Assembly (NCBI GenBank): GCA_009667805.1
Contig: CM019065.1
Coordinates: forward strand, 156,217,333-156,281,332
Direction of reading: 5' to 3'
DNA from: Leptobrachium leishanense
Taxonomy: Eukaryota > Chordata > Amphibia > Anura > Megophryidae
DNA length: 64,000 nt
Each line of letters opens with the position of its first letter. The first letter of the stretch is position 1. The notes beneath the pieces are model-generated. The model was not told the origin of the DNA. It ran no database searches and saw only the letters and a list, made by a program, of their open reading frames with translations. Positions 25,269 to 36,706 of the stretch are shown piece after piece. The translations under genes were made by a program, and so were the position numbers.

Positions 25269-26089
25269 GGTATGGAAACTTAGCTACATTTCTGTAGTTC
25301 AACATTTTTATATTTACTTTGGGGAAGTTGTTAAGGTTCCGCCGTTGTCTGTCAAAGCTGCAAGCACTGTCGAACATTGTAGGTTTTGCCGAAAAACACC
25401 ACCGTTAAACAAAAGTTAAATCTAAAGAGTGGCAGGCGAAGATGCTTTATGAAGCTTCTCCTGATGCTATTTTAATTCAACATTTGTGAAACTGGGGTTT
25501 TTAGAGTTGCAACACCAGATATTTTTGCCTGTGTTTGCAACTTTGGCAATCATCAAGGGTACCTTTAATAAATCCGTAGTTTTCTGCTTCAAGATTTAAA
25601 AAGTCGTAAAACTTGACCTCTAATTCTTTAAAGTTATCAAATGAGTTTAGTAATGTTACATTCACTTTAGGGAAAAATACATTTTTGAGTAACCCTTTAG
25701 AATAGTTTGTTAGGCTGTTTGATTTGCTTTGTCTCCTAAGTTTCAGAAGCCACAAGACTCTCAACTGACTTGTTTCATATTCATTTCAATGAAGTGGCTA
25801 ACTCAAGTTGATTTCCAAAGCCTCGAAGACACAAGCCATAAACATCAAATTAAACACCTCTTCAGACCTCGACTCCAGCGATCCTTGGAGACTTGCCAGC
25901 AGAGAAATAGGTCACTGGGGTCAGCTTCAAGACCACCACATTCTGATGCCTTCATACCTCCACTCCCCTTAGCCGACCTCCGACACCTCCTTAATAACAA
26001 GGTGACACCACCAACTTTACCCCCAGATACAGAAATATACAAAGGCCACAGAGGCGTCTCTCCAGGGACACGCTTTGGGTTTTCCTAAT

Positions 26090-26340
26090 GACATCTCAGG
26101 AGAAGTCCAGATTGTAGGACATGGCGCTCAGTAAAATAACTGTGGCTACTTAGCCAGCCTCAGGCCTTACATGACACTTCAATTAGCAAAAACATTATCT
26201 TCCAATTACTAGAGGATGCCGGTTTATAAGTAGTATGTGACTATGTGACTATATTAACATGGCTTGGCGGAGCTCTTATTCACTGGATTTATAAGAGAAC
26301 TTTCTAGAATTAATAACCTGCAATTAAGCGACAAATGTAC
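26090..26340. promoter_or_regulatory. Candidate noncoding element (weak)
   Basis: This unique stretch has TTCAATTAGC, CCAATTACTAGAG and GAATTAATAACC words and no repeat ends. It is listed as a possible enhancer at low confidence. Confidence 0.25.
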
Positions 26341-26642
26341 ATTAACAAAATAGAGGTAAAAATGTAACGACGAACAGTTAATAAAGGATAAAGTGGTTAA
26401 AATTAAGTATCTCAAAGTGTAAATGATTAATCTGAATATGAGTACAGAATACAGTATGTCTCTAGGCCAGTTGTTCTTTAATTTGGGTACAGAGAGAGGC
26501 AAATATTGAACATCATGAGTGCCTTCTTCAGGCTAGAGTGTTGACCCAATTACTCTTGTTTTTCTAGAGCACATGGACATGAGAAATGCTGTTTTCTAAT
26601 CTTTACTCACAATTATGGTAAAACAGGAACTTTGGAACTGAC

Positions 26643-27520
26643 TGTCATGATTCCAGCCCTGAGCCCTATAGGTGAGCCAATCCGGGTCGGCTCTTAATCC
26701 CGTCTAGTCCATCCCTCATTGCCTTCTGCTCCAGGATTTCCTTGCAGCCTGCCAGGTCTCTGACCACCTGACCCATTGAGCAATGACCTACTCCCTATAT
26801 AAGGGAAACTCTACCATCTTGCATGGCTCTATTATAGGACCTAACTTGCTGTCTGTTATTTTGTCTTTCCTGCTGACAATTATTGTTTTTCCCATTGTAC
26901 ATTTCAGTTTGTTTATTTTGGTTCCGGTTTCCCTTGCCTATTTGTCCCTCCGTTTCCCAAGTCCTTGCCATTTCTTTAGTTTGTTTTTTTCTTTTTCCCT
27001 TCCTTGCTCCCGTGTGGTATATTTTTCTATTTTACCCTTGCTATGCTGTTATTCCTGTGTACGGACCTCGTATTGCCTATTTTACTATTCTCTGGTTTAT
27101 GCCTTTTGTCTTGTTCCTTCCGTGTACCGAATCCTGGCTTTTGTTCTCTGACCTTGTCTCAGATTTTTGCCCTTTTTGTTCCTCACTCTGAATCTGTATT
27201 TTGTTTTGTGCATTTATGCTTCACCAGCAGTGCTATTTTCCATCCTTTACATCCAGCTACTTTAAGGACCGGCCTTTAGGTCAGGGTTTCCTTTGTGTGC
27301 TGCTGGGTGTCTATGCTATTGGTATTACCATTAACCCTTGTTCTTCCTACTGGTCTGTGCTGTGCCCTGTATATGACTGCTACCTTCCCTGCCCAGCAGT
27401 GTGGTGTCTTCACCTCCTGTCTGACTGCTATCCAGCCAGGGCACTCCAGCCTTTTGAGCTTCTGGGCTCTAGACCTGTATATGTGCCCCACCTTGGCTCA
27501 TGCCTGGTGCCCCCATGACA
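26643..27520 (+). mobile_element. Solo LTR of an LTR retrotransposon
   Basis: This 878-bp unit begins TGTCATGATTCC and ends CCCCATGACA, so it has the TG...CA ends of an LTR with a 7-bp inverted terminus. CTGAC is repeated exactly on both sides (26638-26642 and 27521-27525), a 5-bp target duplication. A TATA box, TATATAAG, lies at 26796-26803 near the expected U3/R border, which sets the plus orientation. The long pyrimidine-rich open frames (26783-27543) overlap in all three frames and are not genes. No internal region, primer site or second LTR is beside it, so the element has been reduced by LTR-LTR recombination. The retroelement group is not identifiable. Confidence 0.82.
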
Positions 27521-27734
27521 CTGACACCAACCAAATATGTTGATTTTAATCTGAGGGTATGGCATGAGCGTTATTATCCATCATCCATGGTCGGTTATGG
27601 ATCAGTGGATCTAATGTCCAGAAGTTATGTCACTGTTACAGGTCAAACACACACATACAAGTTTGAAATCTTTATCTCATTCATTAGGACCAAAACCATG
27701 TAAAACAGGGGTCAGCAACCTTGGCCCAACCTGG

Positions 27735-28225
27735 GGCCCTATTCCATAGCTGTCAATAAGATAACTACAGGAGACATTATACATAATCACGGAACAATTT
27801 CATTAGCGCATTGGTGATTGTGCTCGTTTGCACGAGCTATTGTACTTTGCGCATCCTATACTTATCATGAGGAGAGCAACCACTAGGATATCGTTAGGAT
27901 AAGTAAGGTATTTTTTTTTTTTTGAGAAAGGATTTTACCAGGAAGGATACATTGAGATTTCTCTCGTTTTCAAGTATGTCCTGGGTGGCGAGTATGTACC
28001 GTTAGGTGTTTTGCCCAAGGACACTTACTAGAGATGTGCTTGTCGTGATCGAACCCATGACTCCACAGGCTCTCTCCACACAGAGCAGTGATGTTACCTC
28101 TACTCCACCCAGCCGGTACCCAGCAGGTATTACAAGGTGCTAGCGCTGATTACTGCATTAACAATTACCGAAAATGATACCGTCATCTAGAAGCGGGAGC
28201 TAACTGATTGTGCTTTTACAGAATC
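27735..28225. mobile_element. Long GGGC-type MITE, partial, split by a SINE
   Basis: GGGGCCCTATTCCATAGC at the left and the GTACTTTGCGCATCCTATAC segment resemble the copy at 49755-50455 (reverse complement around 50275-50300). The right part is cut short. The SINE at 27913 interrupts it. Confidence 0.55.
27913..28124 (-). mobile_element. tRNA-derived SINE with target duplication
   Basis: On the minus strand it has a GCTGGGTGGAGTAGAGG head (A-box-like), GGTTCGATC with a B-box-like context, the CCTTGGGCAA motif, a body ending ATCCTTCCTGGTAAAATCC, and an oligo-A tail. AGGTATT flanks both sides (27906-27912 and 28125-28131). It is the best reference copy in the window and lies in the sense orientation of EBF2. 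Confidence 0.87.
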
Positions 28226-28309
28226 ATTTAGTGCCATCTCATCCTGGATGGCCTCTCACCACCTAAAGAGTAACTGAGCTCCTACTAATTTCTCCTTCTA
28301 ATGCCTCCC

Positions 28310-29230
28310 CACCTCCTGACGTTTCTATCATGGTTGAGGGTATCACTATCTCCCTATCTAGCCAGGTTCGCTGTCTCGGAGTTACACTCCCCCACATTCA
28401 ATCTCTTTCCTCCTCCTGCCGCTACCAACTACGTAACATTTCCAGAATTAGGCCATTTCTTACCGCTGACACCACAAAGCAATTCTTCCATGCCCTGGTA
28501 ATCTCCCGATTTGACTAATGTAATAATCTACTTGCTGGCTTCCCTCTCTCTTGCCTCTCACCCCTACAATCCATTCTGAACGCCTCTGCCAGGCTCATCC
28601 ACCTCACTCGCCGCTCTGTCTCTGCGAGTCCCTTCACTGGCTCCCCATCCACTGCAGAATTAAATTTAAAATCCTTACCCTGACCTACAAAGCTCTCACT
28701 AACTCAGCTCCCCACTACCTGTCCTCACTAACCACCAAATACACCCTAGCCTGCTCCCTAAGGTCAAACAGTGAGCTGCGCCTAGCTTCTTCCCACTTCA
28801 CCTCTTCCCAGGATAGACTGCAGGATTTCTCCCGAGCAGCCCCCATCCTCTGGAACGCTCTCCCTGATACGGTTAGACTTTCCCCTAGTTTTTCTTCCTT
28901 CAAATGCTCCCTTAAGACTTTCCTATTTAGGGAAGCCTACCACCCGACTCACTTGCAGTCCATCACTGCCACCTTGTAGTCCTCCCCTCCTGTTTCTACC
29001 CCCAACCCTTCTAGATTGTGAGTTCCCACTGGAATAGAAACATAGAAAATGTCGGCAGATAAGAACCTTTTCGGCCCATCTAGTCTGCCCAATTAATAGG
29101 GCCCTAGTTTCCTCCTGTACTGGTTTGTCAAATGTTGTTCAATGTATTGTTACCCTGTCTGTATTGTGCCCATTGTATAGCACTGCGGAATATGCTGGCA
29201 CTTTATAAATAAAGATTAAAAATAATAACA
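28310..29230 (+). mobile_element. L2-type LINE, 3' end with reverse transcriptase C-terminus
   Basis: The coding part, with frameshifts, reads like the end of an L2/CR1-clade reverse transcriptase: ISRIRPFLTADTTKQFFHAL and ISRFDYCNNLLAG, then LHWLPIHCRIKFKILTLTYK followed by a LCSLRSNSELRL-like stretch. Frames shift near 28520 and 28630, so it is dead. The tail is GCGGAATATGCTGGCACTTT, then ATAAATAAAG and an A-rich end. A 57-bp CR1 fragment is nested in the untranslated part. The 5' end is truncated. Confidence 0.88.
29038..29094 (-). mobile_element. CR1-like LINE, extreme 5' truncation, nested
   Basis: Only 57 bp are present, matching 53651-53711 (AAGAACCTTTTCGGCCCATC). AATAG flanks it at 29033-29037 and 29095-29099. 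On the minus strand it ends in TTTTCTATGTTTC, resembling the ATTCTATG end of CR1 elements. The second L2 copy at 38941 shows the uninterrupted sequence, so the insertion is clear. Confidence 0.82.
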
Positions 29231-29249
29231 AATAATTATAATAACCCCC

Positions 29250-29575
29250 CCCCCTTTTAAATCCGATACTCACTTCTCATTGCGCGTCGAGAACGGCGGC
29301 CCAATCAGCTGTTTCTTGTCTCCTGGAACAAAGTGAGACTGGGAGCAAATAGTCCCCTATCTCCCTCCGTGATCACTCCACGGCCATGGGCGATCTTGCA
29401 AGAGCGATATTGCGCAGGGCTCATGGCCCGGCAGTGCAACCCTCCATGGAGTCCTAAGGACTCCAGGAGGTGATACTTGTGGCGGTGCAGAAGTGCTGCT
29501 GCAAGTATCACCTAGGGTAGCACTGCGTTCCGGGGCAAAGTGCTGAAGTAGTCCCCGTTTTAGTGTGAACATAGG
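29250..29575. mobile_element. Long GGGC-type MITE, partial
   Basis: AAATCCGATACTCACTTCTC, then GAACGGCGGCCCAATC and AAAGTGAGACTGGGAGC, match the interiors of the elements at 35713 and 37800. Both terminal repeats are missing or decayed. Confidence 0.6.
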
Positions 29576-29809
29576 AATAGGACCCAAATTCTGTTCTTAT
29601 ATATTTAAAATGAAAATACAAAATCTCAACTATAAAGTCAGTTTCTGAGCTCTCAATCAATTCTAGTTTTGCATGTTTACGGGATATATGTATATACAAT
29701 ATATTTAGTGGTCTGTGTTTATCTCTGGGCAGCAGTGAACCACATGACCTGCATTATAATATAAATGAAATGCACTCTCACTGCTGAATGTAAGAGGACA
29801 TTTACTTAT

Positions 29810-30200
29810 GTGAATTCTTCTCATTCATATTTTTTCTTGAATGAGGAGCAGCCAATGGGTCATTGTGCTCAGGCAAGCACTGATCTACATCCTCCCATAG
29901 AACATCTGCTTGTCTTTCTCTCCTGTTAAAAGAATGAGGGAATGAAGGAGGTATTAATACGAAGCACGATGGGTTTCTTTTTCCTTTTTGTGGTTGAAAT
30001 AAAAAGCGCTTCTAAAAATAAGAAAGGATGACAAAATGACAAATTCTTGTTCAATAAATGTGGGGCAACAGTCATTAAGAACATTCCATTGGATTGCTTA
30101 ATGACTGAATTCTGAAATTCTCCCCAGATTTACTTTGCTTACATAACATTTCCTGTTCTATCGTTTATATCTGCTTTCCATATGAAGCAAAAATGACAAA
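29810..30200. promoter_or_regulatory. Candidate noncoding element
   Basis: This is a unique stretch of about 390 bp with GTATTAATACG, AACAAAG-like and GCTTAATGACTGAATTC words and no relative in the window. It is flanked by repeats on both sides. Conservation is untested. Confidence 0.3.
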
Positions 30201-30518
30201 ATCACACATAACTATCTATAACTAGTAAAAAATATCCATGGGAAAATAATAAAGATGATACTAATGTGCAGAATGGTGACCCATGCATTTTATCCGTGAT
30301 CTAAGACGCTCTGCAGAATATTTTGAAACTTAAATTGCACAGCATCCATGGTGCAGAATATGTTGGTGCAATATAAATAAATCAATAATAAAAATAATAA
30401 TAGAACTATAGTTATTTTCCTTTTCCCAAAGGCCTAGGAATTGGCATCGTTTGTGTACCACTGATGCACATAGGAAACAAAAGAAATGCCCATGACATAT
30501 GTGTAAAGAATCAGTTTA

Positions 30519-30968
30519 GGCTAGGGTCAGATGAGCGTGATTTCTACGGACTGTACGTCCGTGCACACGGACGTACGTCAGTACGGAAGACGCAGTAGAG
30601 GCCACACAGTCTGTTTATTCACTGACGTATATTTTGACGGATGTAGGAGGGAAAATAAATTAAAAAGCAAAACCATTTTGTCCGTGAAAAATGCTGGACG
30701 TATAAATGCAGTCCGTCTGACCACGTTCCATCACTCACACACAAAGCTATGCAGACGTTGCGGACGCAGCGCACTTTGTGCGGCCGTTCTAGGGGATGTA
30801 CGTTCTTGCCTGCCTTGCGTCCGTGGGCCGCAGCCGTTGTGCGTCGTCCGCAGTTCAGTGCGGACGTACTTCATGTGTCAGGCTCCAATGGGCTTTCTGT
30901 CATGCTATCACGGACGTACTTTTAGGCGCAATCACGGACGTGAACACTACGCTCGTCTGACCCCAGCC
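30519..30968. mobile_element. Harbinger-like MITE, family C, copy 3
   Basis: This 450-bp element starts GGCTAGGGTCAGATGAGCG and ends GCTCGTCTGACCCCAGCC, with TTA flanks at 30516-30518 and 30969-30971. A 159-codon open frame (30531-31010) covers it but runs through the right end into unrelated DNA; it is not a gene. Confidence 0.88.
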
Positions 30969-31559
30969 TTAAAGATGCCTCCTCTATATTCTACCAAAAA
31001 TATAAACTAAAGGCAATATGCAACTACGCATGTGCAAAATGAAGGATTAAGACCACATGGTAAAAAAGATGAATATGCACAAAAGTAAAAATAGAGGAAA
31101 ATTAAACATTAGAAAAATTTTTATTTAAAAGTTAAAATGTGGGAGATACCCAAAAATATAAATAAACAATAATATTAAATGAATGATAAATTAATGTAAT
31201 TTAATTGCGATATACGTATAAAAATATATATATACACTGAAGTGCAAGTCTTCAAAATTAGTGATGCTTGAATGAAAGTGTTTCAAATTGCTCTGCTAGT
31301 TAGTTTTGGTACTTAGGACCCACATTTATGGGTGTAACATGAGAGGTTTCAGATGAGAAATGGCATGTGGTCCAGATGACTGCTTTGTGGTACAATATTT
31401 TATGTCCCGCTAGCTGTCTTATTTTCTGCTGGCTAAATGTTTCTCGGTGACAAGTGGAAAGCATATACATCTGGTGTACAGAGACTCCATATCACCTCCT
31501 ATCAGATGTGTGTTAGCTTTCGACTGAGGTAATATATACTAAAAGGGCAAACAAAATCA

Positions 31560-32080
31560 CAGGAATTTCAAATGGCATAATCACCTCAATTATCTTCCAA
31601 TCGTGGCATTTTATTCGCCTCCTGTTCACAACATTTGTAAAGTGTGAAGGTGATAAATCTCACAATTTGAAGGAAATTGAATTAAAGTGATTTTTTTCCC
31701 CTGTAAAATCTACTTTTTAAAAACTGAGCGATTGTTTTGATGGCTGGGTAGCTCTGCTGCCCCTCTCTGCCTGAATATTATTGCAATGAAAAGTAAAACA
31801 ATGAAATTAATGATGACACTAAATAAATGTCACAGTTTAATGATCTTTGAGTGTGAGGCTGCAGGTTTCGTTGCGATGGATTTTTTTGCAAATTCACAGA
31901 CGGAGGCAACTAATTGGACTATAAATTGGAGGTTAAGCTTAATTGAGAGGGATCCGTTCAGGAACCATTTCATTGCCCCGCCGTGATTTAAATACATTAC
32001 TCCACGTTATATCAAAGGATCTGTAAATCCTCGGAGCAGTGATTTCCCTCTGTACAGTATTTAACACATTTTCCTTTAAT
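31560..32080. promoter_or_regulatory. Candidate conserved noncoding element (strongest)
   Basis: This stretch of about 520 bp is unique, non-repetitive and rich in developmental factor words: CCTCAATTATC, GAAATTAATGATG, GCAACTAATTGG, GCTTAATTGAGAG and GCCGTGATTTAAATAC. It stops just before a family A MITE at 32091. No coding frame of interest is present. Length and composition resemble the long conserved elements known around vertebrate EBF genes. A multi-species alignment is needed to prove it. Confidence 0.42.
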
Positions 32081-32090
32081 ATATACTGTA

Positions 32091-32888
32091 GGGGTTATTC
32101 AGAGAGAGACGATCTGGCCCCGAAATGTCACCGAACAGGGAATTTCCCCATACGGTATCATTTCAGGGCCATTCGACTATTCAGAGAGTAGGCAGTTCGC
32201 CAAATTTTGGCGAACTGCAAGCAAGTACAGTGCCTGTTCGAAGGCAGTGAAATCCCCCATAGAGAAGCAATGGTAAATCTATTCAGAGAACACCGAACAA
32301 CAGTGAAAAGTTGCTGAAGTGTCCTGCTGTTCGGTGGTTTCATTCGGCAGTTTTATTCAGGTGAACTCCAACTGTTTATTATTTTAATCTGCAGTAAAAA
32401 GTTTCTTTATTTATTGTTGTTTGGGTTTTTTTTTTACGATATTTTAGGCATTTTTTTCACAAAAAATTTTCAGCTCAATTTTTTTTTTTTAAGCATTTTT
32501 TCTTTTTTCTGTAACAGATCTTTTTATTATCTTCTTATATGTAAATTCCAGGCATTTTCATTCATTAGTTTTTTTGCAAACAGTGTTTCAATTTTGACAC
32601 TTTCAATCAAATTGTTTTCGTTTTTTTACCCAGCTTGACGATTTTTTCTGGTCTGCACTGTGTTCGGCGGTTCTGACAGGTTTTCAGCAGGTGTTGGGCA
32701 GGTTTGCGGCAGTTCTGGCAAGTTTCTGTCGGGTTTGCGGCAGGTTTTCCTTGAACTCCGGGGACCCTGCGGTGAATGCTGAATTCACTGCAGGGTGGGG
32801 AACTTTGATTCCCCAAAGTGCAGGGAAGTGCAGGGAACGAGAGAGCACCGAAATGTCGGCGACATTTCGGTGCTCTCTGAATAACCCC
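32091..32888. mobile_element. Long GGGTTATTC MITE, family A, copy 4
   Basis: This 798-bp element starts GGGGTTATTCAGAGAG and ends CTCTCTGAATAACCCC. Inside the right end lies a near-perfect hairpin, GAGAGCACCGAAATGTC and GACATTTCGGTGCTCTC at about 32841-32878. The orientation is that of copy 1. Open frames over it (32414-33064) are incidental. Confidence 0.87.
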
Positions 32889-32944
32889 TTATATATATAT
32901 ATACAGGTCGTTTTAATGAATAGTGCCAAATGCTGAAGCAAATT

Positions 32945-33010
32945 CAGTACTGTACAGTACAGTGCTACAGAATTTGTTGGCGCTTTATAAATAGTTGTAA
33001 TTATAATTGC
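32945..33010 (+). mobile_element. L2-type LINE tail fragment
   Basis: GCTACAGAATTTGTTGGCGC followed by TTTATAAATAGTTGTAATTA is a short LINE tail of the type seen at 29190 and 57513. Confidence 0.5.
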
Positions 33011-33833
33011 TGATCTATTTTTTTTTTCAAATAATATCCTAAACACAAGTGTCAAGATTTTCATATCTTTAAAATTTTACGCGAACCATATTAAAAAGAT
33101 AATAATATATATATATTCAAATGTTAGTTTGATTAATAACAATATTAGGAACGAGAGAATAATGATTATTTTCGGAGACTACTAACTTGTTCGTTCTTTT
33201 TTTTGGTAGTCTAATATTGATTGCCTCAATGTGCCGTTCAACTGATGAGAAGTGCTATAGTGGACCTACCAGCTGCCCTCAACGCAAGTTCTAGGCCTAC
33301 ACATCACAACTGGTTTCAGGTGTACCAACCTGCTAAACAAAACACCAGGGGGCACACAATCCCTGTGGAACACGTGCTCTTGTTTCTATAAAAGCTGCCT
33401 GACAGAAAATCTGGGACATGTACCCCAAAAATGACTGCAGTACTTGGACTGGACACCACTGCTATTTGAATTTTATGTAGTATCATCTACCCCATGCTTA
33501 ATGCAGGGCTGGTTCTTTTATGAAACTAGGGTATACTATGTTTCTTGTTAATGATATGAATCTCAGAAATCTCATGAAACAAAGTACTGAGAAACAAGAA
33601 ACAAACTGCTGCTTTCTCCATGTAGAATCGTTTTATAATATCCTTCCTTTTTGGGGAGAGTTCAGTAAAGTTCCATAATTATTCTCAGAACCTTTGGGAC
33701 GCTCATTCTTCCACTCTCCCTGTTACTTTTGGGTTTGCTGCAGTTAATATCTCTCTATGGATACAATTTTTTCTTGTTTACCTATGTACTTTTACTGCTT
33801 TCATTACAGTTACTAAATACATATGTACATAAC

Positions 33834-34384
33834 TAGGGATGTGCGTTTCGGGTTTCGGAATTTCGGAATTTTCACGAAATTTCCCGATTCGTGTTTTCGG
33901 ATGCGGCCGATTTTCCGAAAAATTTTTGATCCGAACATGGCAGATCCGAAAAGTTTTCAGAGCCGAAACGAAATATTTTCGGAATTTTCGAATGTACTTG
34001 AAATGTGTCAAATCGAAATTTATTGCTTTGAAACGAGGAGAACAGACGTTCCGAAAAAACGAAAATTTTCGAAAATACGAAAAGTCGATACAAAAAACGA
34101 GCTAAGTGACACGAAAATACGAAAAATGGTCAATATTCCGAAACCATTCACAATTCCGAAGAAATTAAATTTTCCGAAAATACGAAAAGTCGATACAAAA
34201 AACGAGCTAAGTGACACGAAAATACGAAAAATGGTCGAAATTCCGAAAAAAAATGTACACGAAAAACGAGTCGAGCCGAACCGAATCGAAACAGAAATCG
34301 GTCGAAACGAGCCGAATCGAAAAGTTTAAAAATCCGAAAAATCGAATCGAATCGAACCGAAAAAAAAATCGGTGCACAAGCCTA
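33834..34384. mobile_element. TCGG/CGAAA-rich MITE-like repeat
   Basis: This 551-bp repeat has ends AGGGATGTGCGTTTCGG and TCGGTGCACAAGCCT, which are partly inverted. The interior is built of CGAAAATACGAAA words and contains a 105-bp period: CGATACAAAAAACGAGC occurs at about 34086 and 34191. The 168-codon plus frame and several minus frames follow from the lack of T-rich stops in CGAAA repeats. They are not genes. Confidence 0.7.
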
Positions 34385-35344
34385 TACATAACGTACTCTC
34401 TATAGGTTTCTGCAGTGAAGCGGAAGTTTACCGACTTTTAAAGCCATAAACGTTGCCAAGCCAAGTCTGAAAGAGCTCTACAGAGCAATGGCCATGTCAA
34501 AGTACACCCACAATGCACTAATGGCGAGCTGGCATGCTAAATAAGTATTGAACAGATATATATGTAGTGTGTCTTTGAGCACTTTTGGAGATAAAGACAA
34601 TGACTAATGAAGTGTATGTGTATGTGTTCCTATTCCTTTGTCAGCCTTGAAGGGATGTGCCTGACACCCGAAGGGCACTAAAAGATACAAAATAGGTAAG
34701 GAATGTCTGATACGCTATGTAGACATACAGGATCATTGTATCCACCATCAGTTTACTATATAGAAGACAACAGTTTCCACCTTTTGAATACTCACCCTCC
34801 TTTGCGCCGAGGGAATTCCCTACCTATGTGTTGTGTTCCTTTTTGTTTTAGTAACAATAGTCTGTTTATCGAATTACGCCGCAGACAATATTACATTCAT
34901 ATCAAGAATTAAGTTACATCATAAACGTCTTTTGAAGTTGGCACAATCCTTCATAGGTACATACAAACATTATTATGATATCACACATAGACAGAAACAG
35001 TTATCAGACTAATCAACTGGGGGTGGAACAGATACATGCATGCTATAGTGTACAATTCATGACATTTGACATTTTCACTGCCTTGAAATCGCATATGGTA
35101 TGGCATTGCTATGCAAGTTCTGTTATTATTTGGTTTGCAGTCGGTCAAGTATGTGTTTTTGTGGTCATAAACCATGTCCCTTTTAAAACCATGACCACCT
35201 CCCAGTCAGTCACCCATATATAGATATCAAGTCAGACTAGCACATCACAATTAAAGAAACATGGAGAAAAGGGTGCATGAAACATTGGAGATGCCTTCTC
35301 CCACAACACAGTCCAAGAACAATGAAGGTTGGGGCACTTAGTTC

Positions 35345-35468
35345 CAAAGACAGCAGGTTTATCGGAAATAATTTGCAACATTTTGGCTTTACTTCAGTTT
35401 TTCTCAAGCTAGTGGCTCATGTAGTGCCAAAATGTTGCCAGTTATTTAAAATAAACCTTCTGTTTTTG
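35345..35468. repeat. Palindromic repeat, about 124 bp
   Basis: The left arm CAGCAGGTTTATCGGAAATA, then TTTGCAACATTTTGGC, is matched in reverse by GCCAAAATGTTGCCAG and AATAAACCTTCTG at the right. It resembles a MITE, but no target duplication was found. Confidence 0.6.
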
Positions 35469-35712
35469 GCGACTGACTGCTTGGTCCTTCTTTGTTCTTC
35501 AATCATCCATGTCACTTTATTGTCATTGTATTCACTTTATCTGTAGCTGAAGTACAGGTTAACACTTTATCTTAGTATGACTAATACTGAAACATGGAAC
35601 ATTTTGAGAAATGGCTGCATGTTTAGCTTTCAACACAATTTACAACCAAGTCTTATCATGTGATAAAGACATCTGTATTGGGAAGAACAGGACCAGCAAA
35701 GTTAAACATTTT

Positions 35713-36431
35713 GGGCTCTATCCCCTCCTTCAAGCTAACACTAGCGCGCCGTCAGCTTAAAGGAAGTCATAGCGCTACGCCCGCAGCCCGAGTTAAAAAA
35801 CCTGTTAGCGCTCGTTAATTTGCAATTCGTAGCACGGGTTTACTGTACTTTGCGCTCCCTATACCTAACATAGAGAGCGCAAAGTAAAAGCACAGATTAA
35901 CTAGCGTTAGGATCACTTGGTCCTAACGCTAGTTTATTAGAGCTGGCGCTAACGAAAAAGTTAACACCAGCTCAGAGGTGTAGGTAACGATTCTGCTGCT
36001 GCAGAATCCGTTACCTGCAGCTCAAAACCCCCCAAAAAAATCAGATACTCACCTCTCTTCCCGTGGCGAGAACGGAAGTCCAAACCGCTGCTTCTGGCCA
36101 CCGGAAGCAGAGTGAGACTGGGGGAAGAAAGTCCCCTGTCTCCCTTTGCGATCATTCCGCCAACCAACAGGATCTCGCGAGAGGTGAGATCCTGCCAGTC
36201 ATGTGACCTGGCAGCACGATTCTCCATGGAGTCCTATGGACGCCATGGAGGGGATGCTGGGGACAGTGCTGTAGGGCTGCCCCCAGAATCCGTGAGCTTA
36301 GCGATCGCTAAGGGGCAGGCTGCTGGACTCTGTGCCTGCCCCGTGATCTTCTCAGGAATCCGGAACGCAAAGGGTAAGCTAATTTTTCCCCTTTGCGCCC
36401 CGGTTTTAGCGAGGGGCAGCTGATAGTGCCC
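35713..36431. mobile_element. Long GGGCTCTAT MITE, copy 2
   Basis: This element of about 719 bp starts GGGCTCTATCCCCTCCTTC and ends TGATAGTGCCC. TTT is on both sides. The GC-rich interior with AGTGAGACTGGGGGAAG is shared with the elements at 10731, 29250, 37800 and 49755. Confidence 0.78.
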
Positions 36432-36507
36432 TTTATGTGAGAACAGCATATAGCAAAGTGCTCATTCAGAGGGATATTTTATTTGATACTCCAGTTTGTT
36501 TGTTTTT

Positions 36508-36706
36508 TTAGAAAGTATTTTACCAGGAAGGATACATTGAGACTTCTCTCGTTTTCAAGTATGTCCTGGGTGGCGAGTATGTACCGTTAGGTGTCTTGCC
36601 CAAGGACACTTACTGGAGAGGTGCTCTTGCTGGACTCAAACTCATGTCTCCACAGGCTCTCTCCACGCAGAGCAGTGATGTTACCTCTACTCCACCCAGC
36701 CGGTAC
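36508..36706 (-). mobile_element. tRNA-derived SINE
   Basis: It is complete from the GCTGGGTGGAGTAGAGG head to the TCCTTCCTGGTAAAATAC body end and a short oligo-A tail (plus-strand GTTTTTTTAG at 36501-36510). The CCTTGGGCAAGACACC motif is intact. Orientation matches the other SINEs. Confidence 0.85.

Noticed and set aside
25729..26088. A 119-codon frame with a proline-rich end.
   Set aside because: I found no recognisable domain, splice pair or codon pattern, and a minus frame overlaps it. It is left as chance.
26783..27543. Overlapping hydrophobic frames that look like membrane proteins.
   Set aside because: They lie inside the solo LTR, in a T/C-rich region open in all three frames. Hydrophobic peptides are expected from pyrimidine-rich DNA.
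19582..28124. SINE heads considered as tRNA genes.
   Set aside because: Only box-like motifs remain. The cloverleaf is not complete and the bodies continue into SINE tails.
30531..31010. A 159-codon frame with CVR- and SVRTYF-type words.
   Set aside because: Almost all of it is the Harbinger-like MITE; related frames with unrelated ends occur in copies at 9388 and 17802.
33823..34329. A 168-codon lysine-rich frame and several minus-strand frames.
   Set aside because: CGAAA-type repeats lack stops in several frames. There are no domains, and the frames are bounded by the repeat.
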